A stretch of DNA of 64,000 nucleotides, taken from positions 1 through 64,000 of the forward strand of contig NZ_NOJZ02000005.1 of NCBI RefSeq assembly GCF_002251085.2, read 5' to 3'. The first letter of the stretch is position 1, and each line of letters begins with the position of its first letter. The notes below the pieces were generated by a model that was given only the letters and a program-made list of their open reading frames with translations, was not told where the DNA came from and searched no databases. The DNA is from Romboutsia maritimum (GTDB taxonomy: Bacteria > Bacillota > Clostridia > Peptostreptococcales > Peptostreptococcaceae). Shown here one piece after another: positions 34,137 through 42,626 of this stretch. Both the position numbers and the translations under genes were made by a program.

Positions 34137-34190
34137 AAAAAATCAAGAACTATATATACTAAATATATAGTTCTTGATTTTTTTGTTTTT
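34137..34190 (+). terminator. Terminator of the mrp operon
   Basis: Perfect 21-base arms (34137-34157 and 34163-34183) around loop actaa, with the right arm ending in a T run. Confidence 0.9.
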
Positions 34191-34405
34191 AATAATAACA
34201 TTTACTTGTTGCAAATAAAATTTATAATAATTTCAACAATATTATTTTTTAAGAAATAAAATAATATATGATTTGATGGAATTATTATTCGTGCTATATC
34301 GATTTATTATTAAAATATAAAACAAATTGTAAATAAATATCTTTATAAAGTATTCATATCTAAATAAAATTGTATAATTTGATTTTAAAAGATCATCTTT
34401 ATTAT

Positions 34406-34627
34406 TTGGATTATCGACGTTATGTGGTATAATTTTCATTAGATAAACAATAATACAAGGAAGTCGATGCATATTAGTATACCAATTTTTAAAATATGTA
34501 TGAAGAGTTTGGGGGTAGAAAATCGACTTATAGAAAACGTTATTTACATTTAAACAAGGAAAGATAACTTTAATTAATTGCATAATAAGTAAGCATTTTG
34601 ATTTAAGTTCAAACCGAGGAGGAAAAA
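34406..34627 (+). promoter_or_regulatory. Promoter and structured leader of the amino-acid permease gene
   Basis: TTGGAT (34406-34411) and an extended -10 TGGTATAAT (34425-34433), spacer 16, start transcription near 34440. That leaves a leader of ~190 bases, unusually long here. Within it aagtcgat (34461-34468) can pair with atcgactt (34524-34531), and taccaa can pair with the ttggggg run. I do not recognise a known riboswitch or T-box. The stretch 34191-34405 before it shows nothing but AT-rich spacer. Confidence 0.5.
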
Positions 34628-35962
34628 ATGGAAAATAAAAGCTTGAAAAAAGAAATTAGTTTATTTATGGCGACAATGCTTGTTTGTGGTAACATGATAG
34701 GTTCTGGAGTATTTATGCTACCAGCAACACTAGCACAAGTTTCGGGACCATTGCCAACAATAATAGCGTGGATATTAACAACAGTGGGGTCTATATTAAT
34801 AGCAATATCTTTTGCAAATTTAGGTTCAAAATATCCAGCTACAGGTGGGGCATATTATTACACTAAAAAAGCATTTGGAGAATTCACAGGTTTTTTAAGT
34901 GCATGGTTATATTGGAATGGATCATGGATTGGAAATGCTGCAATAATAGTTGCATTAGCTAGTTACTGTTCTGCTGTTATACCAGCACTACAAACACCTA
35001 TATATTCGATAATTTTCAGTAGTGCTATTTTATGGATAGTTACTATAATAAATATAGTAGGAGTTAAGCAAGCAGGAAAAATGCAAACAGTTGCAACTGT
35101 ATTCAAAATTGCATTTTTTGGAATATTTATAGTAGTGGCATTTTTAAATTTCGATAAAATGAATTTAATGCCATTAATACCAGATGGAAAAGGATTTGAT
35201 ACAATACCTTTAGCTGCAACATCAACTTTATGGGCTTTCGTAGGAATGGAAAGTGCAACAGTTACAGCAGGTGAAATTAAAAATCCAGAAAAGAATGTTA
35301 AAAAGAGTACAATTTATGGAATGGTAATAGCATCTATAATTTATATATTAATAAGTGTTGGAAGTATGGGTGTTATGTCAAATGAACAACTTGCATTAAG
35401 TTCAGCACCATTAACAGATATATTAGCTATAGCTTTAGGAAGTTCAGTTGGAAAAATATTAGCATTAGCAGTTGCAATTTGTATATTAGGAACAACTATA
35501 GGTTGGATATTATCTACAGCAAGAGTTGCATATGCAGCAGGAGAAGATGGAGTATTCCCTAAATTCTTTGGAGAGTTACATCCTAAATATGGTACACCAG
35601 TAAATGCATTAGTAGCAGGTTCTATATTAGTAAATATATTAATAATAATGAATTTCCAAAAAAGTATGGTTTCAGCATTTACATTTATAACTATATTAGC
35701 TACGTTATCATTTTTACCTGTATATTTATTATCTACAGCAGCAGAAATGATGTTAATGTTTAAAGGAGAAAAGCAGTTCAGTTTCGGTATATTTATTAAA
35801 AAATCAATACTTCCTCTTTTAGCATTTGTATATTCAATATGGACTATATATGGTTCAGGAGCAGAGACAGTAATGTGGGGATTCATAATGATGCTTGTAG
35901 GTATACCTTTCTATATTTATAACTATCATAAAGTTAAAATATCAGATGAATCTAGTAAATAA
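34628..35962 (+). CDS. APC-family amino-acid permease
   Basis: A 444-residue integral membrane transporter with about 12 hydrophobic segments. The first helix carries the APC signature GNMIGSGVFMLP, and the Glu-bearing FVGMESATVTAGEIKNPEKN is typical of the family. The closest flavour is the basic amino-acid/polyamine antiporter group (ArcD, AdiC, CadB, PotE type), so arginine, ornithine, lysine or polyamine exchange is possible, but substrate is inference. A gaggagg site precedes ATG. It is monocistronic with a strong terminator. Confidence 0.85.
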   Translation: MENKSLKKEISLFMATMLVCGNMIGSGVFMLPATLAQVSGPLPTIIAWILTTVGSILIAISFANLGSKYPATGGAYYYTKKAFGEFTGFLSAWLYWNGSWIGNAAIIVALASYCSAVIPALQTPIYSIIFSSAILWIVTIINIVGVKQAGKMQTVATVFKIAFFGIFIVVAFLNFDKMNLMPLIPDGKGFDTIPLAATSTLWAFVGMESATVTAGEIKNPEKNVKKSTIYGMVIASIIYILISVGSMGVMSNEQLALSSAPLTDILAIALGSSVGKILALAVAICILGTTIGWILSTARVAYAAGEDGVFPKFFGELHPKYGTPVNALVAGSILVNILIIMNFQKSMVSAFTFITILATLSFLPVYLLSTAAEMMLMFKGEKQFSFGIFIKKSILPLLAFVYSIWTIYGSGAETVMWGFIMMLVGIPFYIYNYHKVKISDESSK

Positions 35963-35980
35963 ACTATTTAATGAATAATC

Positions 35981-36028
35981 AAAAAAGCTGCATCAAAATT
36001 AAACTTAATTTTGATACAGCTTTTTTGA
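35981..36028 (+). terminator. Terminator after the permease gene
   Basis: Arms aaaaaagctg-c-atcaaaatta and taattttgat-a-cagctttttt, with one mismatch and loop aact. Confidence 0.88.
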
Positions 36029-36112
36029 TTCAATAAAAATATTAAATTAGTAGGATAAAAATATAAGAAACTTCTAAATATAATAAAGTGAATATATTTA
36101 GGAGGACAAAAA

Positions 36113-37486
36113 ATGAAGCATACGAAAAATTATTTAAAACCAATAATTTTTTTTACTATAGTAATTTTAATTATATCTGTAGCTAAACAAAAATACATTT
36201 TTAGATTAGAGGACATGATACAAACTAATATATATAACGCGATGAGTAGAGTAAAGGTAACAGAAGAAAAATTAAAAATAAAGGATGATAAAGTATCTAT
36301 AAGTGTAAAAATGCCAGAGCTACATTATGAAAACAAAGAAGTTGAAAGATATATAAATACATATCTAAGAAAAAATATAAATAAATTTGTAAATGAACAA
36401 AGACAAATAAGTAGAATAAAAAAAGATGATTTTAAGTATGATGTCACAATAAATTATCATGTTGCATATAAAGATAAAAATATTTTAAATATAATAATAT
36501 ATAGAAATAAAAATTGGGGAAAAAATGATTTTGAATTAGAAAAAGATAGTTATGTTTTTGATTTAAAAACTGGACAAAGAATTTATTTAGATAATTTTTT
36601 GAAAAATAATACTGATTATAGACAAGTAATAAAAGATTATATTGAAAGTTATATTGATAGTAAAAATATTGATATAGACAAAAAAAGAATAAATATAGGT
36701 AAATATACAAATTATTATATTGTAGATAGAGGAATAAAGGTATATTTTAATCCATATAAAGAAAGCTTAAGTAAATCTAATTATGAGTTTAAAGTACCAG
36801 ATGACATATTTAAAAATAAAATAAAATTAGTAGAAACTGATAGTATAGTTGCTAATGTAGATACACAAACCATAACTAAAAATGATAAATATATAAATAG
36901 TATAATAAATATACCAATAGTTATGTTATCTGAGAAAAATATCGAAAAGTTAATTAATGATAAAATAAGAAGTGATATAATGGGTTTTTATAATAAATCA
37001 CAGGAAGAAGCAAAGCAGTTTTTAGGTGATTTTCCAGAGGAAGAAAATAAATTTATTGCTAATGCTGACTTTGAAGTAAAGAAAAATAGTGATAATATGT
37101 TGAGCATAATTGTAAATTATTATAAATATAGTGGGGGAGCACATGGATATTATGAAAATGTATCATATAATATAGACATGAGGAACGGTAAGTTTATTTC
37201 ATTAGAAAATTTATTTAAAGAAAATTCGAAATTTAAAGATGTTATAAATACCGAGATAAGACATCAAATAGAAGAAAAGGTAAAAAATGATAAAGAATAC
37301 GAAGGGATATATCAATTTAGTGGAATAAAAGATAATCAAAAATTTTATATACAAGATGAAAATCTTGTGATTTATTTTGATTTATATGATATAGCACCAT
37401 ATGCAGCAGGAATTCCAGAGTTTCCAATAAATATAAATATAATAAATCATATTTTGAAAGATGAATATATAGAAGTATTTAAATAG
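36113..37486 (+). CDS. Membrane-anchored protein with two DUF3298/RsiV-like modules
   Basis: A 457-residue protein with one N-terminal anchor (residues 9-25) and a long extracytoplasmic part. Two similar modules are visible. The second (about residues 245-457) has the canonical YSGGAHGYYENVSYN followed by FISLENLF and FYIQDENLVIYFDLYDIAPYAAG. The first (about 45-235) has the parallel VFDLKTGQRIYLDNFL and YYIVDRGIKVYFNPYKES but lacks the GGAHG loop. This suggests a tandem duplication of a DUF4163/DUF3298 unit as found in RsiV. No sigma factor gene lies next to it, so an anti-sigma role is not supported. An aggagga site precedes ATG. Confidence 0.72.
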   Translation: MKHTKNYLKPIIFFTIVILIISVAKQKYIFRLEDMIQTNIYNAMSRVKVTEEKLKIKDDKVSISVKMPELHYENKEVERYINTYLRKNINKFVNEQRQISRIKKDDFKYDVTINYHVAYKDKNILNIIIYRNKNWGKNDFELEKDSYVFDLKTGQRIYLDNFLKNNTDYRQVIKDYIESYIDSKNIDIDKKRINIGKYTNYYIVDRGIKVYFNPYKESLSKSNYEFKVPDDIFKNKIKLVETDSIVANVDTQTITKNDKYINSIINIPIVMLSEKNIEKLINDKIRSDIMGFYNKSQEEAKQFLGDFPEEENKFIANADFEVKKNSDNMLSIIVNYYKYSGGAHGYYENVSYNIDMRNGKFISLENLFKENSKFKDVINTEIRHQIEEKVKNDKEYEGIYQFSGIKDNQKFYIQDENLVIYFDLYDIAPYAAGIPEFPININIINHILKDEYIEVFK

Positions 37487-37505
37487 GAGAAGTCTAAAAA
37501 ATATA

Positions 37506-37632
37506 AGAATTTTGTGAAATAACCAAGCGAATAACTGAGGTATAAGTTCCAACGACATTTGCAGGAGTGTTTTTACCTGCATGGAGGAGAAATTATACAT
37601 TAGCTTGAGCGGTAGGTTAACCACAAAATTCT
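37506..37632. ncRNA. Candidate rod-shaped structured RNA, strand uncertain
   Basis: The 176-base gap between convergent genes folds into one long rod. An 11-base closing helix (agaattttgtg 37506-37516 / cacaaaattct 37622-37632) is followed by taacc/ggtta, aagc/gctt, gtataa/ttatac and the apical tgcagg/cctgca (37560-37565 / 37576-37581), with internal loops between. A central open region (gaataactgag opposite gagcggta) recalls the layout of 6S RNA, but I cannot confirm that family. On the minus strand the closing helix is followed by tatatttttt, so it could alternatively be an elaborate terminator of sleC. Confidence 0.4.
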
Positions 37633-37662
37633 ATTTTAAAACAATCCTTTTTATTAAAAAAA

Positions 37663-38934
37663 CTAAATAGTAGGATTTAATGAAGCGATTTTAGTTGTTG
37701 CAACATATATTCTTGAAATTTCGTACCAAGTTTTAAAATCTACAACACCTGTCTTAGGTAAGCCGAAAATATCTTGAAATGTTTTAACTGATTCAGCTGT
37801 ACTTTCACCATAATTACTATCTTCTTTAACCTTAGGTATTGCAGGATAAGATTTGGAGATTGTGTTTAATTGATTTTGAATAGTTTTAACAAATTTTCCA
37901 CTAGAACCAATTTGAAGAGTTTCACCTGGGTAAGATAAAGGAACGCCACTTACAATAGGGGCTTTTTCAAATATGATTTCATCTCCATAGAAATATTTTA
38001 GTATTTTTTCATAATCATATCCTTGTGAACCTAAATCTTTACTACCCCATTGAGTCATTTGATTAGGACATTGAGATTTCTTACCATCACAATATTGTGC
38101 AAGAAGAGGCTGCCTAGAAGTAGGCGGTCTTTTTATAAATGTATTAAATATATCATCTACAATTATATTAATCTTATCAAATAAGTTTCTATTATATATA
38201 AATTTATGGTCATAAGCAGTTGATGAAGTTATTGTAAAACTAAATCCTTTATTTCTATACCATTCAGTAAATACCCTATTTAGTGTAAATGAGATTATAG
38301 CAATTATATTGGCATAAATAGTTTGATCAGGCCAAGTTGAATAAATTTCAGATGAAGCTACATTTTTTATATATTCTTTAAAAGGAATCCAATAATTTTG
38401 ATTAGAAGTATCTTCTGGCAATCCGTCATGAACTACTATAAATTCAGGAACTACAGGGTTATCTAAAACAACAAATCCAGTAGGAGGTGGAAGTGGTTTT
38501 AAATCGCTTTCAGGTATTTTGGGAGGATAAGTTCCAAATAATGTATTATCGTTTATATTGTATATTATTTCATTTTGTCTTGAATAAGAATTTCTACATC
38601 TTGATTTAGCAATTAATGGTACACTTTGTCTGGACTCAATAGTTGGAAAAACCTGAGTTCCATCAATAACAATAGTCTCATACCCATCTATTTTTGCTTC
38701 GATAGTGTATTGGCTATAAGGTCTTACATTAGTAGGTTGTTGAGAATAAATAATATCTGGTGCAGATAAAGTCAAACCAACCACTTGGCCAGATTCGTTA
38801 GTTTTTAAATTTTCATATAAAGTAGATGGGTTTTCTTCTCTATTTGGATTATTATAAATATTTATAGTGGCTCCTTTTATAGGTCGATTAGTTATTGAAT
38901 CTATTACGCTAACAGTTAAAAAACCATCTTGCAT
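37663..38934 (-). CDS. sleC: Spore cortex-lytic enzyme SleC (zymogen)
   Basis: A 423-residue protein matching SleC of clostridia, which degrades spore cortex peptidoglycan during germination after cleavage of its pro-region. The N-terminal ~115 residues (MQDGFLTVSVIDSITNRPIK...) form the carboxypeptidase-regulatory-like prepro part. The catalytic domain holds VPEFIVVHDGLPED and FTLNRVFTEWYRNKGFSFTI. The C-terminal peptidoglycan-binding domain carries LQIGSSGKFVKTIQNQL and FGLPKTGVVDFKTWYEIS. An aaagggtg site precedes ATG. No csp protease genes are in the window. A cataca motif upstream might be a forespore sigma -10 element, but this is weak. Confidence 0.93.
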   Translation of the reverse strand: MQDGFLTVSVIDSITNRPIKGATINIYNNPNREENPSTLYENLKTNESGQVVGLTLSAPDIIYSQQPTNVRPYSQYTIEAKIDGYETIVIDGTQVFPTIESRQSVPLIAKSRCRNSYSRQNEIIYNINDNTLFGTYPPKIPESDLKPLPPPTGFVVLDNPVVPEFIVVHDGLPEDTSNQNYWIPFKEYIKNVASSEIYSTWPDQTIYANIIAIISFTLNRVFTEWYRNKGFSFTITSSTAYDHKFIYNRNLFDKINIIVDDIFNTFIKRPPTSRQPLLAQYCDGKKSQCPNQMTQWGSKDLGSQGYDYEKILKYFYGDEIIFEKAPIVSGVPLSYPGETLQIGSSGKFVKTIQNQLNTISKSYPAIPKVKEDSNYGESTAESVKTFQDIFGLPKTGVVDFKTWYEISRIYVATTKIASLNPTI

Positions 38935-39002
38935 ATAATCACCCTTTCAGTAAAATAGATTAACGTTTTATTATATTTTATTGTATGAAGATAAATCTTA
39001 TT

Positions 39003-39036
39003 TTGTTAAGAGAAATGGAGATAATATATATTATCT
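39003..39036 (+). promoter_or_regulatory. Candidate prsW promoter with palindrome
   Basis: TTGTTA (39003-39008) and TATATT (39027-39032), spacer 18. A perfect 18-base palindrome, agataatatatattatct (39019-39036), overlaps the -10 box. It sits between the divergent sleC and prsW genes and could be an operator for one or both. Confidence 0.4.
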
Positions 39037-39059
39037 AACTAGAAAGGGAAAATTACTTT

Positions 39060-39776
39060 ATGAAATTACAGTTAATAATATTAGCATTGTCTCCAATTAT
39101 AGCATGTATAATGTGGATATATTTAAAAGATAAATATGAAAAAGAACCTTTAATGGTTTTAGCTAAATTTTTTGTATTAGGAATATTTATAAGCATAATA
39201 TCAATAAAAGTAGAGTCAATTTTAATGAAATTTAATACATTAAATTCAGATTACTACATATTATATACATCATTTGTAGTAGCAGCACTAACAGAAGAAG
39301 GATTAAAAGCAATAGTATTTATACCGAATATATTAAAAGAAAAAAATTTTAATGAAAAGCTAGATGGGATAATATATTCAATATTTTTCTCTTTGGGATT
39401 TGCTACTGTTGAGAATATTATATATATTTTATTTGAAAACTATGAACAAGTTCTTGAAGTTGGAATAGTTAGAGGTCTTATATCTATACCTGGGCACATA
39501 ATGTTTGCTATAACAATGGGTTATTATATATCTAAATATAAATTTGGTAAAAATAAGATAAAAAAAAGAGAGTATATGATTTTGGCTATATTAGTACCAA
39601 TTTTATTTCATGGGATATTTGATTTTATATTAATGAGAGAATATAGATGGACTATTGTCATATTTGCAATATATATAATTATTTTATGGAAAGTTAATTT
39701 GGATAAATTAGATGATTATATGAAAATTTCTAAAAAAAGATTTTTAAAAAAATTTAAGCATAAAAATAAAAAATAG
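39060..39776 (+). CDS. prsW: PrsW-family intramembrane metalloprotease
   Basis: A 238-residue membrane protein with about seven to eight hydrophobic segments. It has the PrsW motifs in order: ALTEEGLKAIVF (EExxK), DGIIYSIFFSLGFATVENI, PGHIMFAITMGYY and LFHGIFDFIL, which supply Glu and His metal ligands. PrsW is known for site-1 cleavage of the anti-sigma factor RsiW in Bacillus and has been linked to germination proteins. Here it is divergent from sleC, 125 bases apart. No anti-sigma target is nearby. Confidence 0.88.
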   Translation: MKLQLIILALSPIIACIMWIYLKDKYEKEPLMVLAKFFVLGIFISIISIKVESILMKFNTLNSDYYILYTSFVVAALTEEGLKAIVFIPNILKEKNFNEKLDGIIYSIFFSLGFATVENIIYILFENYEQVLEVGIVRGLISIPGHIMFAITMGYYISKYKFGKNKIKKREYMILAILVPILFHGIFDFILMREYRWTIVIFAIYIIILWKVNLDKLDDYMKISKKRFLKKFKHKNKK

Positions 39777-39855
39777 GTGCTAACAAAAAATTACTAATAA
39801 AATATCTAAAGAATTTCAATACTAAAATAGTAAGCTATTTTTAGGAGGTTATTAA

Positions 39856-40656
39856 ATGGGATGTTTAAATAAAAATCATGAATATGCTATATCTAAATTG
39901 TTGAAAAAGTATAATTATGATGCTGTTTTAGATATTTTAGAAGATGCAGGGATAGAAAATGGAGATTTATATTTAATAATTCAATCTTGTCAGTATGCTG
40001 TTAATTTTGATTTTAGAACAGCTTTAAATATTATAGAAAAAATGAGTGATTCTATGCTAGCAAGAAGAGAAATACAACATCTAATTATAAATTTAAAAAA
40101 TTTAAATTTAGGAGAACCAGAAGATATATTATCAGAACTAATAGAGAATATGAAAATTCAGATTATAAATGAAGAATATATAGATTTCTTGGGTAGATTA
40201 TATAGATTAAAAGAAGCTTTATTTAAATATATATTTGTAAGTACAAAGGAATCAAAGACATACAAGATATCAATGCATGGGCATATGTTATCAAAGAAAA
40301 ATATTCTATATACTTTGAAAAAGAAGTATAATATATATAATGGTAATCTAATACATGGAGTCACTCAATATGTAAAAAAATATGTAAAAAACACTAAAAG
40401 AATGGAAAAGGTAATGGAAATTTTAGACAGTGAGAGACTGGAAAATTTAATTAGACTTAGAAATGAAAGTCCAGTTGGTCATGGATTTAGAGGTGTTAGT
40501 AAAGAAGAGATAGAAGATATGTATGGAAATCCTATGGAAGTAACTAAAGATTTAGTGAAAGCTTGTGAATTGCTAGATTTAGGTATTACTATGAATAAAT
40601 ATGATAGTATTAATGATATAGCGATACAATTAATAGGAAGTTATACTATTTACTAG
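39856..40656 (+). CDS. Stand-alone HEPN-domain protein resembling the Csm6 ribonuclease domain
   Basis: A 266-residue, all-helical soluble protein. Near the C-terminus it has LRNESPVGHGFRGV with R202-N203 and H209, matching the HEPN RNase motif R-N-x(4-6)-H in the form seen in Csm6/Csx proteins. The RLYRLKEALFKYIF helix near residue 114 also fits that family. The CARF ligand-sensing domain of Csm6 is absent and no cas genes or CRISPR array are in the window. An ordinary metal-independent endoribonuclease activity is inferred. An aggaggt site precedes ATG. It may be co-transcribed with the signal peptidase genes 33 bases downstream. Confidence 0.62.
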   Translation: MGCLNKNHEYAISKLLKKYNYDAVLDILEDAGIENGDLYLIIQSCQYAVNFDFRTALNIIEKMSDSMLARREIQHLIINLKNLNLGEPEDILSELIENMKIQIINEEYIDFLGRLYRLKEALFKYIFVSTKESKTYKISMHGHMLSKKNILYTLKKKYNIYNGNLIHGVTQYVKKYVKNTKRMEKVMEILDSERLENLIRLRNESPVGHGFRGVSKEEIEDMYGNPMEVTKDLVKACELLDLGITMNKYDSINDIAIQLIGSYTIY

Positions 40657-40689
40657 AAGAAACGATTTATACTAGAGGAGATGATATAG

Positions 40690-41223
40690 GTGGGTGAACA
40701 ATTAAAAAAAGAAGCAGTAGAGTGGATAAAAGTTATAGCAACAGCTCTTGTATTTGCTTTTATAATAACTCAATTTATAAGACCAACATTAGTACGAGGA
40801 GAGTCAATGTATCCGACATTAGAAGAAGATAATTATTTGATTATAAATAGAATATCATATAAAGTTGGAGAACCTAAATTAGGGGACATAATAGTTTTTA
40901 GTACAGATTTAACCCAAGAAGATGGAAGAAAAAAAGATTTAGTAAAGAGAGTAATAGGAGTTGCTAAAGACCATATAAAAATAGAAGACTCAAAAGTTTA
41001 TTTAAATGGAAAACAAATACAAGAACCTTATATACATGGTAAATATACTGATGGAAATATAGATATGACTATTCCAGAAGGTAAGATATTTGCAATGGGA
41101 GATAATAGAGAAAATAGTTTAGACAGCAGATACGAAGAAGTTGGATTAATAGATAAAAAAGATATTATGGGAAAAGTAGCAATAAGATTATTCCCATTTA
41201 ATAAAATAGGAACTGTAAAATAA
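40690..41223 (+). CDS. lepB: Type I signal peptidase (first of tandem pair)
   Basis: A 177-residue SipS-type signal peptidase. One N-terminal membrane segment (residues 12-30) is followed by the catalytic Ser39 in RGESMYPTL, Lys86 in DLVKRVIG, and the box E text MGDNRENSLDSR. It removes secretory signal peptides on the outer face of the membrane. Start is GTG at 40690, with gaggaga 8 bases upstream. It is followed after 46 bases by a same-length paralogue. Confidence 0.94.
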   Translation: MGEQLKKEAVEWIKVIATALVFAFIITQFIRPTLVRGESMYPTLEEDNYLIINRISYKVGEPKLGDIIVFSTDLTQEDGRKKDLVKRVIGVAKDHIKIEDSKVYLNGKQIQEPYIHGKYTDGNIDMTIPEGKIFAMGDNRENSLDSRYEEVGLIDKKDIMGKVAIRLFPFNKIGTVK

Positions 41224-41269
41224 TTAAGTTGATATAAAATTAATTAAAATGTAGAGGGAGACAGGGCAA

Positions 41270-41803
41270 ATGAGCAGTAAGTTAAAAAAAGAAATTTATG
41301 AATGGATTAAAACTATTGGAGTTGCGTTAGTAGTTGCAGTAGTAATAATTCAATTTATAAGGCCAACTATAGTAAATGGGGAATCAATGTATCCAACATT
41401 AGAAGATAAAGATTACTTAATAATAAATAGGATGGCATATAAATTAGGTGACCCAACTAAAGGAGATATAGTTGTGTTTGGTACTGACTTAGAGCAAGAA
41501 AATGGAGATAAAAAAGATTTAGTGAAAAGGGTAATAGCAGTAGAAGGTGATCATCTTAAAATAAAAGATTCAAAAATATATATAAATGGTAAATTAATAG
41601 ATGAACCATATATACATGATAATTATACTACTGGAGATATAGACACAGATATTCCAAAAGGAAAGATATTTGCAATGGGAGACAATAGAGAAAATAGCAT
41701 GGACAGTAGAATGTCTCAAGTTGGATTAGTAGATGAACATGATTTAGTAGGAAAGGTAATGATAAGATTATTCCCATTCAATAGCATAGGAACAGTTAAG
41801 TAG
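41270..41803 (+). CDS. lepB: Type I signal peptidase (second of tandem pair)
   Basis: A 177-residue paralogue of the preceding gene, alignable end to end without gaps. The catalytic Ser39 (NGESMYPTL), Lys86 (DLVKRVIA) and MGDNRENSMDSR are all kept, so both copies should be active. The membrane anchor differs most (VALVVAVVIIQF), which could tune location or substrate choice. A recent tandem duplication is inferred. The next gene starts 8 bases downstream. Confidence 0.94.
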   Translation: MSSKLKKEIYEWIKTIGVALVVAVVIIQFIRPTIVNGESMYPTLEDKDYLIINRMAYKLGDPTKGDIVVFGTDLEQENGDKKDLVKRVIAVEGDHLKIKDSKIYINGKLIDEPYIHDNYTTGDIDTDIPKGKIFAMGDNRENSMDSRMSQVGLVDEHDLVGKVMIRLFPFNSIGTVK

Positions 41804-41811
41804 GTGTAAAT

Positions 41812-42573
41812 ATGAGAATAGGTGTGTCAACTCTTTTGTTCAATATAAAAGAATGCTTAGTTATGTGTGAAAAAATAGATGTTATAAAACATATAGAAAT
41901 AGGAATTGATAATATAAAAGAGTGTAGTGAATTATATGAATATAGAGACTACATAAATAAATTAGGCTTATCTATAGGCATTCATTTGCCTATGGAACTT
42001 AATACATGTGAAAATATAGAGTACATAAAAGATTCATGGATAAAATATATACAAGAGTTAGAAAAAAACCTTGAAGGATTTAATATAGAATATTTTAATT
42101 TACATTTAGGATATGTAATGAAAAATAGATTAAGCAAAAACAGAGATAAATATTTAAACATTAGTTCTGAGTTTTTAGATAATATTAAATTAAATAAAAA
42201 TACTGTAATAACAATAGAAAATACATATTCTAAAGATGGAGATTTTTGCAATATTGGAAACAAAGTATATGATTTTGAATATATATTTAATAAGATAAAA
42301 AATGATAAAACTTATTTATGTTATGATACAGGTCATTATTTAATTAATAAGGATGAGTATATAAAAAACATGAAAGATAAAATAAAAGTAATACATTTAA
42401 GTGATAATGATGGAATAAATGATATACATATAGGAATAGGAAAAGGAATATTATCAGAAAAGCATATAATAGAAGTTTTAAAATTGAATCCAGACTATTT
42501 AGTTCTAGAAATTAATTATGAGCATATTAAAGATACAATAAAAAAATTAAATTCTATAAAGTCTACTTATTAA
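41812..42573 (+). CDS. Sugar phosphate isomerase/epimerase-like TIM-barrel protein
   Basis: A 253-residue xylose isomerase-like (AP_endonuc_2) TIM-barrel protein. Metal-ligand-like positions include NLHLGY near residue 100, TIENTYS near 129, YDTGHYL near 168 and VIHLSDNDG near 192. Related proteins include isomerases, epimerases and endonuclease IV; the specific reaction is unknown. It lies 8 bases after the second signal peptidase gene with an aggtgt site, so it belongs to that operon. Confidence 0.75.
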   Translation: MRIGVSTLLFNIKECLVMCEKIDVIKHIEIGIDNIKECSELYEYRDYINKLGLSIGIHLPMELNTCENIEYIKDSWIKYIQELEKNLEGFNIEYFNLHLGYVMKNRLSKNRDKYLNISSEFLDNIKLNKNTVITIENTYSKDGDFCNIGNKVYDFEYIFNKIKNDKTYLCYDTGHYLINKDEYIKNMKDKIKVIHLSDNDGINDIHIGIGKGILSEKHIIEVLKLNPDYLVLEINYEHIKDTIKKLNSIKSTY

Positions 42574-42600
42574 AAGTCTTTAAAATAAAGACTTTTTTAT
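42572..42600 (+). terminator. Terminator after the TIM-barrel gene
   Basis: aaaagtcttt pairs with aaagactttt around a five-base loop, followed by T residues. Confidence 0.8.
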
Positions 42601-42626
42601 TATATACGTAGGGGAAGGATAGAAAT

